A stretch of 53,182 nt of DNA from Candidatus Sulfotelmatobacter sp. (GTDB lineage: Bacteria; Acidobacteriota; Terriglobia; Terriglobales; Acidobacteriaceae), in assembly GCA_030041215.1 (NCBI GenBank), contig JASHOH010000091.1, positions 1 through 53,182 on the forward strand. The letters are read 5' to 3'. This document shows positions 17,001 to 24,743 of the stretch, one piece after another (the first letter of the stretch is position 1; each line of letters opens with the position of its first letter). Made by a program: the position numbers and the translations under genes. Below the pieces are notes generated by a model that worked only from the letters and a program-made list of their open reading frames with translations, did not search any database and was not told the origin of the DNA.

Positions 17001-18514
17001 AAGCGTTGCTTGCAGTAATCCCACAGCGGACGAGGCAAACTCGACAAAAACGCCGGCGGCGCATCGTCCCCCATGCTCCACAGCGCTTCTTGGCCGTGCT
17101 CCAGGAGAGGCCGAAACAAAATCCGAAACTGATCTTCGGTCCAGCCGTAAGCGGCCATATGGCGGTTGGCTTTCTCAACCAGCGGCTCAGCGGTGTGTGT
17201 AGGCGGCAGAGCAACCGTGCTGGCGGTCGCTTGGTAAGCCGGTGGCGAGGCCAGCAGGTGAGTGATGTACTCCGGCCGGGACAAAGTTCCACTTGCGGGT
17301 TCGGCGACGAGCATTTCGCCCGGGCCCAGACGCTGCCTTTCAACGACGCTCTTGCCGCGAAGATCGGCTATGCCCACTTCTGATCCAGCAATCAGCAAGC
17401 CGTCGGAAGTAAGCGTGTAACGCAGCGGGCGCAGGCCGTTGCGGTCCAGCTTGGCTCCGACGACGTTTCCATCGGTAAAGATCAGAGCTGCCGGTCCATC
17501 CCATGGCTCCTGCTCGGGAGCATGGCTCGCCAGAAAACCTCGCAAGCCCAGATCCATCCGCTGATCGTGCTCCCACGCGGGCGGCACCAGCTTCAAAGCA
17601 CATTCAATAATGCTTGATCCTCGGCGGACGCCTGTTTCGAGCGCGTTGTCAAGACTGGCGGAATCACTCATCCTCGGTTGAAGCAACCTCGCTTCGGACA
17701 GCAGGCCGAGCTCGCTGCGCATGAGTTGCGCGCTCGCCTCGAACCATCGGCGATTGCCGCTGATCGTATTGATCTCCCCGTTGTGCGCAACCATGCGAAA
17801 CGGCTGGGCCAGGCACCAGCTCGGCTGCGTGTTGGTGGAATATCGCTGATGGAAAATGACGAACGAGCTTTCAAACTCCGGATGGTTCAAATCCAGATAA
17901 AACGGCGCCAACTGCTGTGGCGTAAGCAGTCCCTTGTAGACGATGGTTCGCGACGAGAGCGAACAGAAGTAAGCCGAATCCAAAGCGAGTTCGAGCGCGT
18001 GGCGCAGGCGGAATAATTGCAGCTCAAAATCGGCGGTTTCGATCCTGTGTTTGTTTTCAGAAGAAGTTATTGTCGCACTCGGCCCGAGGAAGCATTGGCG
18101 AATTGCAGGGATCGACTGGCGCGAGCGGGGCCCCAGAATGGAAGCATCGGTGGGAACCGTTCGCCATCCGAGAAACTTCAGACTATATTTCGCGGCTGCC
18201 TTGCGGACAGTATCCAGCACCTGCGATTCGTGGCCAGGCTGAAGAAACACCATGCCGACGGCGAATTCATCGGGCAGATCAATGCCGTCGTAGCGAGCAG
18301 CTTTGCGGAAGAACGATTTCGGGATGGAGGTCAACAATCCGGCGCCGTCGCCGCTGCGGCCGTCGGCATCAACGCCTCCGCGGTGCGCAAGCCGGGCGAG
18401 GGCTTCGATGCCGCGCTCGACCAGAGCATGCGACGCCGGCCCGCCCAGTTGGGCGATGAAGCCCACACCGCAGGCATCATGGTCCGCCGAATATGTAGGG
18501 CGACTCCTCCCCAT
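14078..18514 (-). CDS. gltB: Glutamate synthase, large (alpha) subunit
   Basis: It transfers the glutamine amide to 2-oxoglutarate, making two glutamates. The 1478 residues follow the family order. An N-terminal class II glutaminase has nucleophile Cys15 (DACGVGFIAQLGG), exposed after removal of a 14-residue propeptide. The central and FMN-binding domains follow (GEGGEDANIYYERPE, HDGGTGASPLTSIKNTGLPWE). The [3Fe-4S] ligands are Cys1074, Cys1080 and Cys1085 (GCVMARQCHLNTCPVG). The C-terminus is a GXGXG beta-helix domain. The partner small subunit gltD is not in the window, so the electron donor (GltD elsewhere, or ferredoxin) is open. There is no clear ribosome site before ATG 18514. It is divergent from glutamate dehydrogenase. 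Confidence 0.95.
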   Translation of the reverse strand: MGRSRPTYSADHDACGVGFIAQLGGPASHALVERGIEALARLAHRGGVDADGRSGDGAGLLTSIPKSFFRKAARYDGIDLPDEFAVGMVFLQPGHESQVLDTVRKAAAKYSLKFLGWRTVPTDASILGPRSRQSIPAIRQCFLGPSATITSSENKHRIETADFELQLFRLRHALELALDSAYFCSLSSRTIVYKGLLTPQQLAPFYLDLNHPEFESSFVIFHQRYSTNTQPSWCLAQPFRMVAHNGEINTISGNRRWFEASAQLMRSELGLLSEARLLQPRMSDSASLDNALETGVRRGSSIIECALKLVPPAWEHDQRMDLGLRGFLASHAPEQEPWDGPAALIFTDGNVVGAKLDRNGLRPLRYTLTSDGLLIAGSEVGIADLRGKSVVERQRLGPGEMLVAEPASGTLSRPEYITHLLASPPAYQATASTVALPPTHTAEPLVEKANRHMAAYGWTEDQFRILFRPLLEHGQEALWSMGDDAPPAFLSSLPRPLWDYCKQRFAQVTNPPIDPLRESHVMSLDVYLGRSIRLNSPLLDAGQMEAITKALAPVQSIDFTFAGSGGIQAAHGALNRIREEAWAGVCSRRVIVLTDRSVSSTRAALPALLAVSCAWHAMTEKGGWNVPLIIETGQAFDTHHVALLVAAGAAAVNPFLALSLAASASADAPARYRAAIEKGLRKVLARMGISTISSYRNSQLFETIGLDAAVRDEFFEDAGHSLGGTSLDDLLRDCIARHDAGFGASAAEFRDAGLYRFRRDGEQHANSPELVRRMHRFIKSPTPANQAALASLSEERTNVAVRDLLEIRRTQPLSLDEVESEASLLSRFSTQAMSLGAISPEAHQTLAIAMNRLGGRSNTGEGGEDANIYYERPEANNRVKQVASARFGVTAEYLVHADEIEIKMAQGSKPGEGGQLPSVKVTPYIARLRHAVPGTSLISPPPHHDIYSIEDLAQLIYDLRAVNPNARIGVKLVSSSGVGVIAAGVAKAGADVITISGHDGGTGASPLTSIKNTGLPWEIGLRDAHTSLVRAGLRARVRLRVDGGLKFARDVVIAALLGAEEFGFGTSALLAIGCVMARQCHLNTCPVGIATQDEAMRARFTGNPEMVERFFRGLAADVRQLLANTGARSIDEILGAVDRLRPRSPDTAQSVSSLLQPVSNPPAQFPCPHEDTSALHIELNRVVDDLETLTLRPYHFNITNEDRAVGAHFSGEVLRRLGPQREGASPEATESGDYNSRPFGLEANEVDCEFTGIAGQSFGAFLISGVNFKLTGEANDYVGKGLCGGSIAISSPSEGSERDDVLVGNTVLYGATSGELFIAGRAGERFAVRNSGALGVVEGVGRHGCEYMTAGIVLILGPAGANFGAGMTGGLAYVVPTNPEDIFNDDHLNGDSVRLATLETREEQWLRRIVRRHLQLTGSRRSSDLLTLPVLPLLRVEPVVPPCSVEESWGPVLAGLTAREARSFGQARTLSSDRAVVQ

Positions 18515-18852
18515 AATAAGTGTCTATCGGGAATCGCCACGAAAGTACAATCGTGATTTTCGATACTTCGCATGGATTTTTTGCAAGCAAGCTGAAAAGC
18601 ATTTCACACAGTCCGTTCGCCCAAAAGAGGAAGGAGCATTTACTCAGCACCATCAAAGTCATTGCTTGCGGCCACAGGAGGCGTATCCTTTATAGGGGCA
18701 TCGTGCGGCCCACCCTGCCGCTAACCCCATGACTCCAAAGCCCATAGCGGGTGATGGCAGTCACCTAACGAGGTGCTGCGCATCCTTGCATGGACTTGTC
18801 GGAAGCTCACAATGGAAGTGGACTCAAATGATTTACCTACGGAGGTAGGACT
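18515..18852. other. 338-base divergent intergenic region between gltB and gdhA
   Basis: I see no gene here. Possible promoter elements for gdhA are TTGCGG (18666-18671) and TTTATA (18689-18694), 17 bases apart, giving a leader of about 150 bases. Within it GGTGA/TCACC (18750-18754 with 18761-18765) and CACCT/AGGTG (18762-18766 with 18771-18775) share bases, so only one of the two short hairpins can form at a time. GGAGG lies just before the gdhA ATG. No known riboswitch class is recognised. Confidence 0.35.
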
Positions 18853-20253
18853 ATGACTTCTGGCACTCTCACGTCGCCTGGAATCAAAGCTCCAGGCGAT
18901 TACATTGAAGATGTAATGCAAAATGTGAAAGCAAAAAACCCCGCCGAACCTGAATTCCATCAGGCAGTGCGCGAGGTTTTTGATTCTCTGCGATTAGTTT
19001 TGGCAAAGCATCCCGAATATCAGTCGAACCGCATTCTTGAGCGGATTGTTGAACCCGAGCGCGTGTTAATGTTCCGCGTGCCGTGGATCGATGATCTGGG
19101 CAACGTGCAGGTGAATCGCGGTTTCCGCATTGAGATGAACAGTGCTATTGGCCCCTATAAGGGCGGACTGCGCTTCCATCCCTCAGTGAATCTCGGCATT
19201 CTGAAGTTTTTGGCATTTGAACAGGTTTTCAAGAACTCACTCACCACGCTGCCTATGGGCGGCGGGAAGGGCGGATCGGATTTCGATCCGAAAGGGAAGA
19301 GCGACAACGAGGTTATGCGCTTCTGCCAGAGCTTCATGATCGAGCTGGCGCGTCACATCGGACCCGACACCGACGTTCCCGCCGGCGACATTGGCGTGGG
19401 CGGACGCGAAATCGGCTATCTCTTCGGCCAATACAAGCGGCTGCGCAATGAATTCACCGGCGTGCTTACCGGCAAGGGCCTGAACTGGGGTGGGTCGCTG
19501 ATTCGTCCGGAAGCCACCGGCTACGGCTGCGTGTATTTCGCCAATGAAATGCTGAAAACGCGCAAGGAAACCTTGGAAGGCAAGGTCTGCCTAGTCTCCG
19601 GCAGCGGCAACGTCTGCCAGTACACCATCGAGAAGCTGCTCGACTTCGGCGCGAAGCCAGTGACGGTCTCCGACTCGAACGGCGTGATCTACGATCCCGA
19701 TGGCATCAATCGTGAGAAGTTGGATTTCGTTCTTGAGCTGAAGAATGTGAAGCGTGGCCGCATCCGCGACTATGCCGACAAGTTCAAGAAAGCCATCTTT
19801 ATGCCGACCGACATGAAGCTCGAGCACAACCCGCTCTGGAACATTAAGGGCGATTGCGCCTTCCCGAGCGCTACGCAGAATGAAATCACCGCGAAAGATG
19901 CGGCGAACCTGCTGAAGAATGGCATCAAGCTGGTGGCCGAGGGCGCCAACATGCCAAGCACGCTGGAGGCAACCAAGATGTTCCTAGATGCCAAGATTCT
20001 TTACGGTCCGGCGAAAGCTGCGAATGCCGGCGGCGTGGCCACGAGCGGTCTCGAAATGTCGCAGAACGCCATGCGCACGACCTGGACCCGCGAAGAAGTG
20101 GATGACAAGCTGCACAAGATCATGATTGCCATCCACCGCAACTGCTACGAGACGGCCGAGAAGTACGGCACGCCCGGCAACCTGGTCAACGGCGCGAATA
20201 TCGCCGGCTTCCTGAAAGTGGCGGATTCGATGCTGGATCAGGGATTGGTGTAG
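18853..20253 (+). CDS. gdhA: NADP-type glutamate dehydrogenase
   Basis: It interconverts 2-oxoglutarate plus ammonia and glutamate. The 466-residue length and PMGGGKGGSDFDPKGKSD active-site segment match the hexameric, mostly NADP-dependent biosynthetic class. The Lys in GGGKGG and the downstream DTDVPAGDIGVGGREIGYL and GSGNVCQY (Rossmann) motifs are intact. The ATG has a strong GGAGG site. Ammonia can thus enter by this low-affinity route or by GltB (with glutamine synthetase elsewhere), encoded divergently next door; a shared intergenic control region is likely. Confidence 0.95.
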   Translation: MTSGTLTSPGIKAPGDYIEDVMQNVKAKNPAEPEFHQAVREVFDSLRLVLAKHPEYQSNRILERIVEPERVLMFRVPWIDDLGNVQVNRGFRIEMNSAIGPYKGGLRFHPSVNLGILKFLAFEQVFKNSLTTLPMGGGKGGSDFDPKGKSDNEVMRFCQSFMIELARHIGPDTDVPAGDIGVGGREIGYLFGQYKRLRNEFTGVLTGKGLNWGGSLIRPEATGYGCVYFANEMLKTRKETLEGKVCLVSGSGNVCQYTIEKLLDFGAKPVTVSDSNGVIYDPDGINREKLDFVLELKNVKRGRIRDYADKFKKAIFMPTDMKLEHNPLWNIKGDCAFPSATQNEITAKDAANLLKNGIKLVAEGANMPSTLEATKMFLDAKILYGPAKAANAGGVATSGLEMSQNAMRTTWTREEVDDKLHKIMIAIHRNCYETAEKYGTPGNLVNGANIAGFLKVADSMLDQGLV

Positions 20254-20282
20254 ACGTCGTTGTTTGGTAATAACTGATTGCC

Positions 20283-20457
20283 ATGTCATCCCGACGAGAG
20301 CGGCAGCTCTCGGAGGGACCTTACGACGGCGTGCTGCAATAAAGGCAGCAGGGAAGACCATCACGAGGCTTGAGCCGTGGTGATTCTCGCCGGCGGCATA
20401 TTCACGGCCAGATTTTGTAAGGTCCCTCTCGCGGCTTGGCCGCGTTCGGGATGACAT
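20283..20457. repeat. Long-armed intergenic inverted repeat, copy 1
   Basis: Outer arms ATGTCATCCCGA (20283-20294) and TCGGGATGACAT (20446-20457) are perfect inverted copies. Inner arms GAGGGACCTTAC (20313-20324) and GTAAGGTCCCTC (20417-20428) are also perfect. The centre (about 90 bases) is less conserved. A related 176-base element lies at 23468-23643, on the other side of the same gene. It contains no gene and probably folds as a long hairpin in RNA. Confidence 0.8.
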
Positions 20458-20488
20458 CCTCATTGCTGCTGATGTATGAATTGGTTGC

Positions 20489-23461
20489 ATGACCACCACC
20501 CCCATCACCGAGCCCGTCCTCGACGCCGAAGCGCGGCTGGAAGGCTTCGAGAACCTGATGCCTTTCCGGGTGCAGAACATTCTTCTGGTCTCTAGCCTGT
20601 ATGACTCATTCATCCTGCGCGAAGATGGGCGCCTCAACGAACTTCTCATCGATGAATCGCAGGAACTTAACCTGCACCAGATTCCCGGCATCACGCATGT
20701 TTCAAGCTGCGCCGAAGCGCTCGAGTTAGCACGCTCGCAGCCACGCTTCAATCTGATCGTCACCAATCTCGTCGTCGGCGATATGACGGCGGCCGAGCTT
20801 GCGCGTGAGGTAAAGCTGGCCGGGCTCGATGTTTCTGTCGTCGTGCTGGCCTATGATTACCGCGCCATCAAGAACTTCATCAGCCGCAATCCCGTCACAG
20901 ATATCGAGCGGATTTTTCTCTGGCAGGGCAATGCGCGCATTCTGATCACCATCGTCAAGTACATCGAAGACAAGCGCAACGTGCTGCATGACACGCGAGC
21001 CATGGGCGTGCCCGTGCTGCTGGTCGTCGAAGACAACATTCGTTACTACTCGTCGTTTTTGCCGGTCATTTATACCGAGCTTATCAAGCAGTCTCGCCGG
21101 GTCATTCAAGAAAGCATCAATATTGCGCACAAGCTGGTACGCATGCAGGCGCGGCCAAAGATTCTGCTGGCTTCAAATTTCGAAGCCGCGTCGCGAATCG
21201 TCGAGCAATATCGCGATCACCTGATCGGCGTTGTTTCTGATGTCGAATTTCCCTGGGATGGCAAACTCAGCCCCGACGCGGGATTTGAAATCGCACGCCT
21301 GGTGAAAGCGCTGGTGCCGGACGTGCCCGTTGTCTTGCAGACCAGCCGAACGGAATTTCGTCCGCGGGCGCAGGCGGAAGGTTATTCGTTCCTGCGCAAG
21401 CGTTCGCCGACGCTGCTGAAAGAGCTGCAAAAAATTTTGACCGAGCAGGTCGGCTTTGGAGATTTCGTTTTCCGACTGCCGAATTCGGAGGAGGTAGGCC
21501 GCGCCAAAGATTTGAACGAGCTCGAAGAAAAATTGCAAACTGTGCCCGTCGAGAGCATCACCTACCACGCGCAGAGCAATCATTTTTCCCACTGGTTGAT
21601 GGCGCGCACGGAATTCGCCCTAGCGGCCAAGCTGCGTCCGCGGAAGGTTTCTGACTTTGCCAGCCCCGAACATTTGCGCCGTGACCTCATTGCAGCGATC
21701 AATGATTACCGCCGCGAGCAGAGCGAATTGCTCATCGGCGACTTCAACGCCGAGACCTTCAAGCCTTCGGAATCGAGTTTTCTCCGCATCGGTTCCGGGT
21801 CGTTAGGGGGCAAAGCTCGCGGGCTTGCGTTCGTTCGCCATTTGCTGCGCAAAAACCGCATTACGCGCCGCTTTCCCGGAATTCGCATAGCTGTGCCGCC
21901 GGCGCTGGTTCTGGCCACCGATGAGTTCGACGAGTTCATGCTCGAGAACAACTTGCTCGACTTCGCCCTGCAGTGCGAGGACGACGCGGAAATTGCAAAG
22001 AAATTTCTGGCGGCGGAACTCCCGGCGGAGTTAAAGGAAAACTTGAAGGTATTCCTCTCTGAGGTCACCTATCCGCTGGCAGTGCGCTCCTCCAGCCTGC
22101 TCGAAGACTCGCAATACCAGCCTTTTACTGGTGTATATGAAACCGTCATGCTGGGAAATCAGTCGGCCGATCCCGACATGCGCCTAGCCGAGCTGGTTGA
22201 CGCCATCAAGCGCGTGTATGCGTCGACGTTCAGCCGTCACGCCAAGGCCTACGTTCGAGCCACGCCATATCGCCTGGAAGAAGAAAAAATGGCGGTGATT
22301 CTACAGGAACTCGTGGGCACAAAACATAGCCAGCGGTTCTATCCCGATTTCTCTGGTGTTGTGCGCTCGCACAATTATTATCCCGTGCCGCCGATGGCGT
22401 TCGCGGATGGAATCGCCGCGGTCGCTCTCGGACTAGGACGAGCGGTTGTGGACGGCGGCAAGTGCCTGACATTCTGTCCGCGCTATCCTCAGAATCTGCT
22501 GCAATTTTCCTCGGTCGACGACGTTCTCGCCAATACGCAAACCGAGTTCTGGGCGCTCTCGCTCGACGGCCAGCCCGAGGGCCGTCCCGGCCATCTGCAT
22601 GAAATGCGTTTCGATCTCGATGCCGCCGAAACGGATGGTACTCTGCCCGCGATAGGTTCGACGTATTCGATCGACAACCACGCGATCTACGATGGCGTGA
22701 GCCGGCCCGGAGTGCGCATCGTCAGCTTTGCGCCCATGCTCAAGCACGGTACCTTTCCGCTTGCCCCAATCCTCGACACGCTGGTCAAGGCCGCAGAAGA
22801 CGCGCTGGGCAATCCAGTGGAAATCGAATTTGCAGTTTGCCTGCCGCAGCATCCGCACGCAGTTGCACAGTTTGGTTTCTTGCAAGTGCGGCCTCTGACC
22901 CTGTCGCGCGATTACCAGGATTTGTCGCTCGACAAAGTCGACCCCGATCTCGCCCTATGCCAGAGCAGCAAGGTGCTGGGCAATGGGCGCGTTGAAAATC
23001 TGTACGACGTCATCGTTGTTGATTCGCACCGCTTCGAGCGCGCTCGCAGCCAGGAAGTGGCCAAAGCAGTGGCACACTTCAACGCGCTGCTGGGCGCCGA
23101 GAACCGGCCTTATTTGTTGGTCGGAGTGGGGCGTTGGGGATCGAATGATCCCTGGCTTGGGATCCCTGTGGAGTGGGACGAAATCTCCGGAGCGCGCGTG
23201 ATTGTCGAAGCCGGATTCCGAGATTTTCGCGTCACGCCTTCCCAGGGCAGCCATTTCTTCCAGAATCTCACAGCATTTCAGATCGGCTATTTCACCGTGA
23301 ACCCCGACGCCGGCGAAGGCTCGGTTGATTGGGAGTGGTTGAGCAAACAGCCGTCGCTCGAGGAAGACGGCTGCGTTCGACACTTGCGATTTGACTCGCC
23401 GGTGCGAGTGATCATGAACAGCAGAAAGAGTCAGGGAGTCATCTTCAAGCCCGAGGCCTGA
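20489..23461 (+). CDS. Receiver-like / PEP-synthase-type ATP-grasp fusion protein
   Basis: The function is not established. The first 340 or so residues contain two receiver-like segments. The first begins QNILLVSSLYDSFI. The second includes PVLLVVEDN and KILLASNFEAASRIV, an acidic SDVEFPWDG site and a SFLRKRSP lysine, in the places of the phospho-Asp and conserved Lys. Residues about 435-810 match the N-terminal nucleotide-binding domain of PEP synthase/pyruvate phosphate dikinase (GSGSLGGKARGLAFV, LAVRSSSLLEDSQYQPFTGVYET, VILQELVG). The phosphohistidine (TSDGGMTSH-type) and PEP/pyruvate barrel domains of a full enzyme are absent; the C-terminus ends in a short unassigned region. It cannot be a normal PEP synthase by itself and may be a regulatory or novel kinase. 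Confidence 0.75.
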   Translation: MTTTPITEPVLDAEARLEGFENLMPFRVQNILLVSSLYDSFILREDGRLNELLIDESQELNLHQIPGITHVSSCAEALELARSQPRFNLIVTNLVVGDMTAAELAREVKLAGLDVSVVVLAYDYRAIKNFISRNPVTDIERIFLWQGNARILITIVKYIEDKRNVLHDTRAMGVPVLLVVEDNIRYYSSFLPVIYTELIKQSRRVIQESINIAHKLVRMQARPKILLASNFEAASRIVEQYRDHLIGVVSDVEFPWDGKLSPDAGFEIARLVKALVPDVPVVLQTSRTEFRPRAQAEGYSFLRKRSPTLLKELQKILTEQVGFGDFVFRLPNSEEVGRAKDLNELEEKLQTVPVESITYHAQSNHFSHWLMARTEFALAAKLRPRKVSDFASPEHLRRDLIAAINDYRREQSELLIGDFNAETFKPSESSFLRIGSGSLGGKARGLAFVRHLLRKNRITRRFPGIRIAVPPALVLATDEFDEFMLENNLLDFALQCEDDAEIAKKFLAAELPAELKENLKVFLSEVTYPLAVRSSSLLEDSQYQPFTGVYETVMLGNQSADPDMRLAELVDAIKRVYASTFSRHAKAYVRATPYRLEEEKMAVILQELVGTKHSQRFYPDFSGVVRSHNYYPVPPMAFADGIAAVALGLGRAVVDGGKCLTFCPRYPQNLLQFSSVDDVLANTQTEFWALSLDGQPEGRPGHLHEMRFDLDAAETDGTLPAIGSTYSIDNHAIYDGVSRPGVRIVSFAPMLKHGTFPLAPILDTLVKAAEDALGNPVEIEFAVCLPQHPHAVAQFGFLQVRPLTLSRDYQDLSLDKVDPDLALCQSSKVLGNGRVENLYDVIVVDSHRFERARSQEVAKAVAHFNALLGAENRPYLLVGVGRWGSNDPWLGIPVEWDEISGARVIVEAGFRDFRVTPSQGSHFFQNLTAFQIGYFTVNPDAGEGSVDWEWLSKQPSLEEDGCVRHLRFDSPVRVIMNSRKSQGVIFKPEA

Positions 23462-23467
23462 TTTGGG

Positions 23468-23643
23468 ATGTCATCCCGAGAAAAGCGCTAGCTCTCGAAG
23501 GGACCGTTCGACAAGCATCGATCAGCGGTGCAGCTAAAAAGCATGGGCACAGTTTATGCACTGTGGCAGTTCCTACCAGCTGCTGTCGGTCGATAGTCGA
23601 TATAAGGTCCCTCTCGCGGCTTGAGCCGTGCTCGGAATGACAT
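23468..23643. repeat. Long-armed intergenic inverted repeat, copy 2
   Basis: The left arm ATGTCATCCCGA (23468-23479) is identical to that of copy 1; the right arm TCGGAATGACAT (23632-23643) has one change. Internal AAGGGACCG and AAGGTCCCTCTCGCGGCTTG also match copy 1, and length (176 against 175 bases) is conserved while the middle is not. The element follows the stop of the receiver/ATP-grasp gene by 7 bases. Confidence 0.78.
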
Positions 23644-23717
23644 CGCTTCGAGCGTTTTCTACTTCCCGGTAATGCAAGCAGGAACATGCTACCGTTCAAA
23701 CACTGGTCCCTGGAGAA

Positions 23718-24674
23718 CTACGGGCTGATGTTCCCGCCTGCCCCGCTCTTATGCCTGTGGCGGCTAATCTCGCGGCGGATGTCGGGCCAGAATTCCTTTA
23801 TCACGAGCGTCAGGGTGTCGTAGCCGTACTGCGTTCCCCATACCTTGGCAGTATTGGTTAGAGTGCGATCGGATGGATTGAAAACCGGAGTCGTTACTCC
23901 AGTCGAGGCATTGTAGCGATACGTGATGAATGATTTTGGATGATAAGTGTATGTTGAGACTGCCGCCGCCAGGGCGCCGCCCACAACCTCAGAGTAGTTA
24001 AACTGCTTGTGGCCGGAATCGCTGAGCGTGATCAGATTTCGGCTCATCGCATAACCAGTGCGATGCCAAAAACTGCCCTCACCCAATTGGTAGTAGCGCG
24101 GGTCCTGGTGCAGCAGTGAGGGAAGAATAGCTCCTGTGAAGTAGTTCTCGATGGTTCCGTCGGCGAAGGCCGCAGCGTAGCGCTTTCCGTAACCCTCCCA
24201 GCCTTGGCCGTATCCCGGTTCGCTGTTCTCGGCCTGACTGATGAGCGACAAGAAGCCATACCACGGATATTGCACGTAGTCGAACGAGCCCCGCGTTACA
24301 ACTTTGAACTTCTGGCCAACGGTAAGGGGCGGCAGTTGCTTTTTGGTTTCCAAGGTCAGGAAGTTTGGCAGGGTATAGAACAGCCGGTCATTCGACGTTC
24401 CCGCCTCAGCCGGCTTTTTCTCCTGCACCGTCGCGATCGCCCCAGGATCCTTTTCCTTTTCTGTTGAAGTTTCCTGATTTGCCGAAGGTGACGGCTTCGC
24501 AGACGGCCCTTGCTGTTCGGCGTCAGGCGTTGGAGGGACAACAGGCGGCGTCTGTTGTGCAGTGACCAAAACACTCAACAGGCACAAGGCCGCGAGCAGG
24601 CAGGCGCCGAACTTTCTCAAGAAGCATTTCTCCGGATAAAAGAATAACGGCAATCGAAGAGCGATATTCGTCAT
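23718..24674 (-). CDS. Exported protein of unknown function, acidobacterial type
   Basis: No function is recognised. The 318-residue product has a signal peptide (FGACLLAALCLLSVLVTAQQ) and then a Pro/Ser/Gln/Glu-rich linker of about 65 residues. The rest is a globular aromatic- and glycine-rich domain (LPNFLTLE, SQAENSEPGYGQGWEGYGKRYAAAFADGTIENY, LLHQDPRYYQLGEGSFWHRTGYA). The last pattern I associate with hypothetical acidobacterial envelope proteins. A TTG at 24620, preceded by GGAG, would give a more ordinary signal peptide starting MRKFGACLL, so the true start may be there. It lies 69 bases downstream of the TonB-dependent receptor on the same strand and may act with it at the outer membrane. 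Confidence 0.65.
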   Translation of the reverse strand: MTNIALRLPLFFYPEKCFLRKFGACLLAALCLLSVLVTAQQTPPVVPPTPDAEQQGPSAKPSPSANQETSTEKEKDPGAIATVQEKKPAEAGTSNDRLFYTLPNFLTLETKKQLPPLTVGQKFKVVTRGSFDYVQYPWYGFLSLISQAENSEPGYGQGWEGYGKRYAAAFADGTIENYFTGAILPSLLHQDPRYYQLGEGSFWHRTGYAMSRNLITLSDSGHKQFNYSEVVGGALAAAVSTYTYHPKSFITYRYNASTGVTTPVFNPSDRTLTNTAKVWGTQYGYDTLTLVIKEFWPDIRREISRHRHKSGAGGNISP

Positions 24675-24743
24675 TCTAACAGCCTGAATGAGACCGTTCT
24701 GTCGATTGCCGCTATTTTTACAATGCTTTACAAATTTTCCCGG

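Noticed and set aside
16802-18556. Plus-strand frames of up to 193 codons antisense to gltB
   Set aside because: Composition and overlap match shadow frames of the glutamate synthase gene.
18515-18852. A glutamine or other riboswitch in the gltB-gdhA region
   Set aside because: The small overlapping hairpins do not match a known aptamer pattern I can recall.
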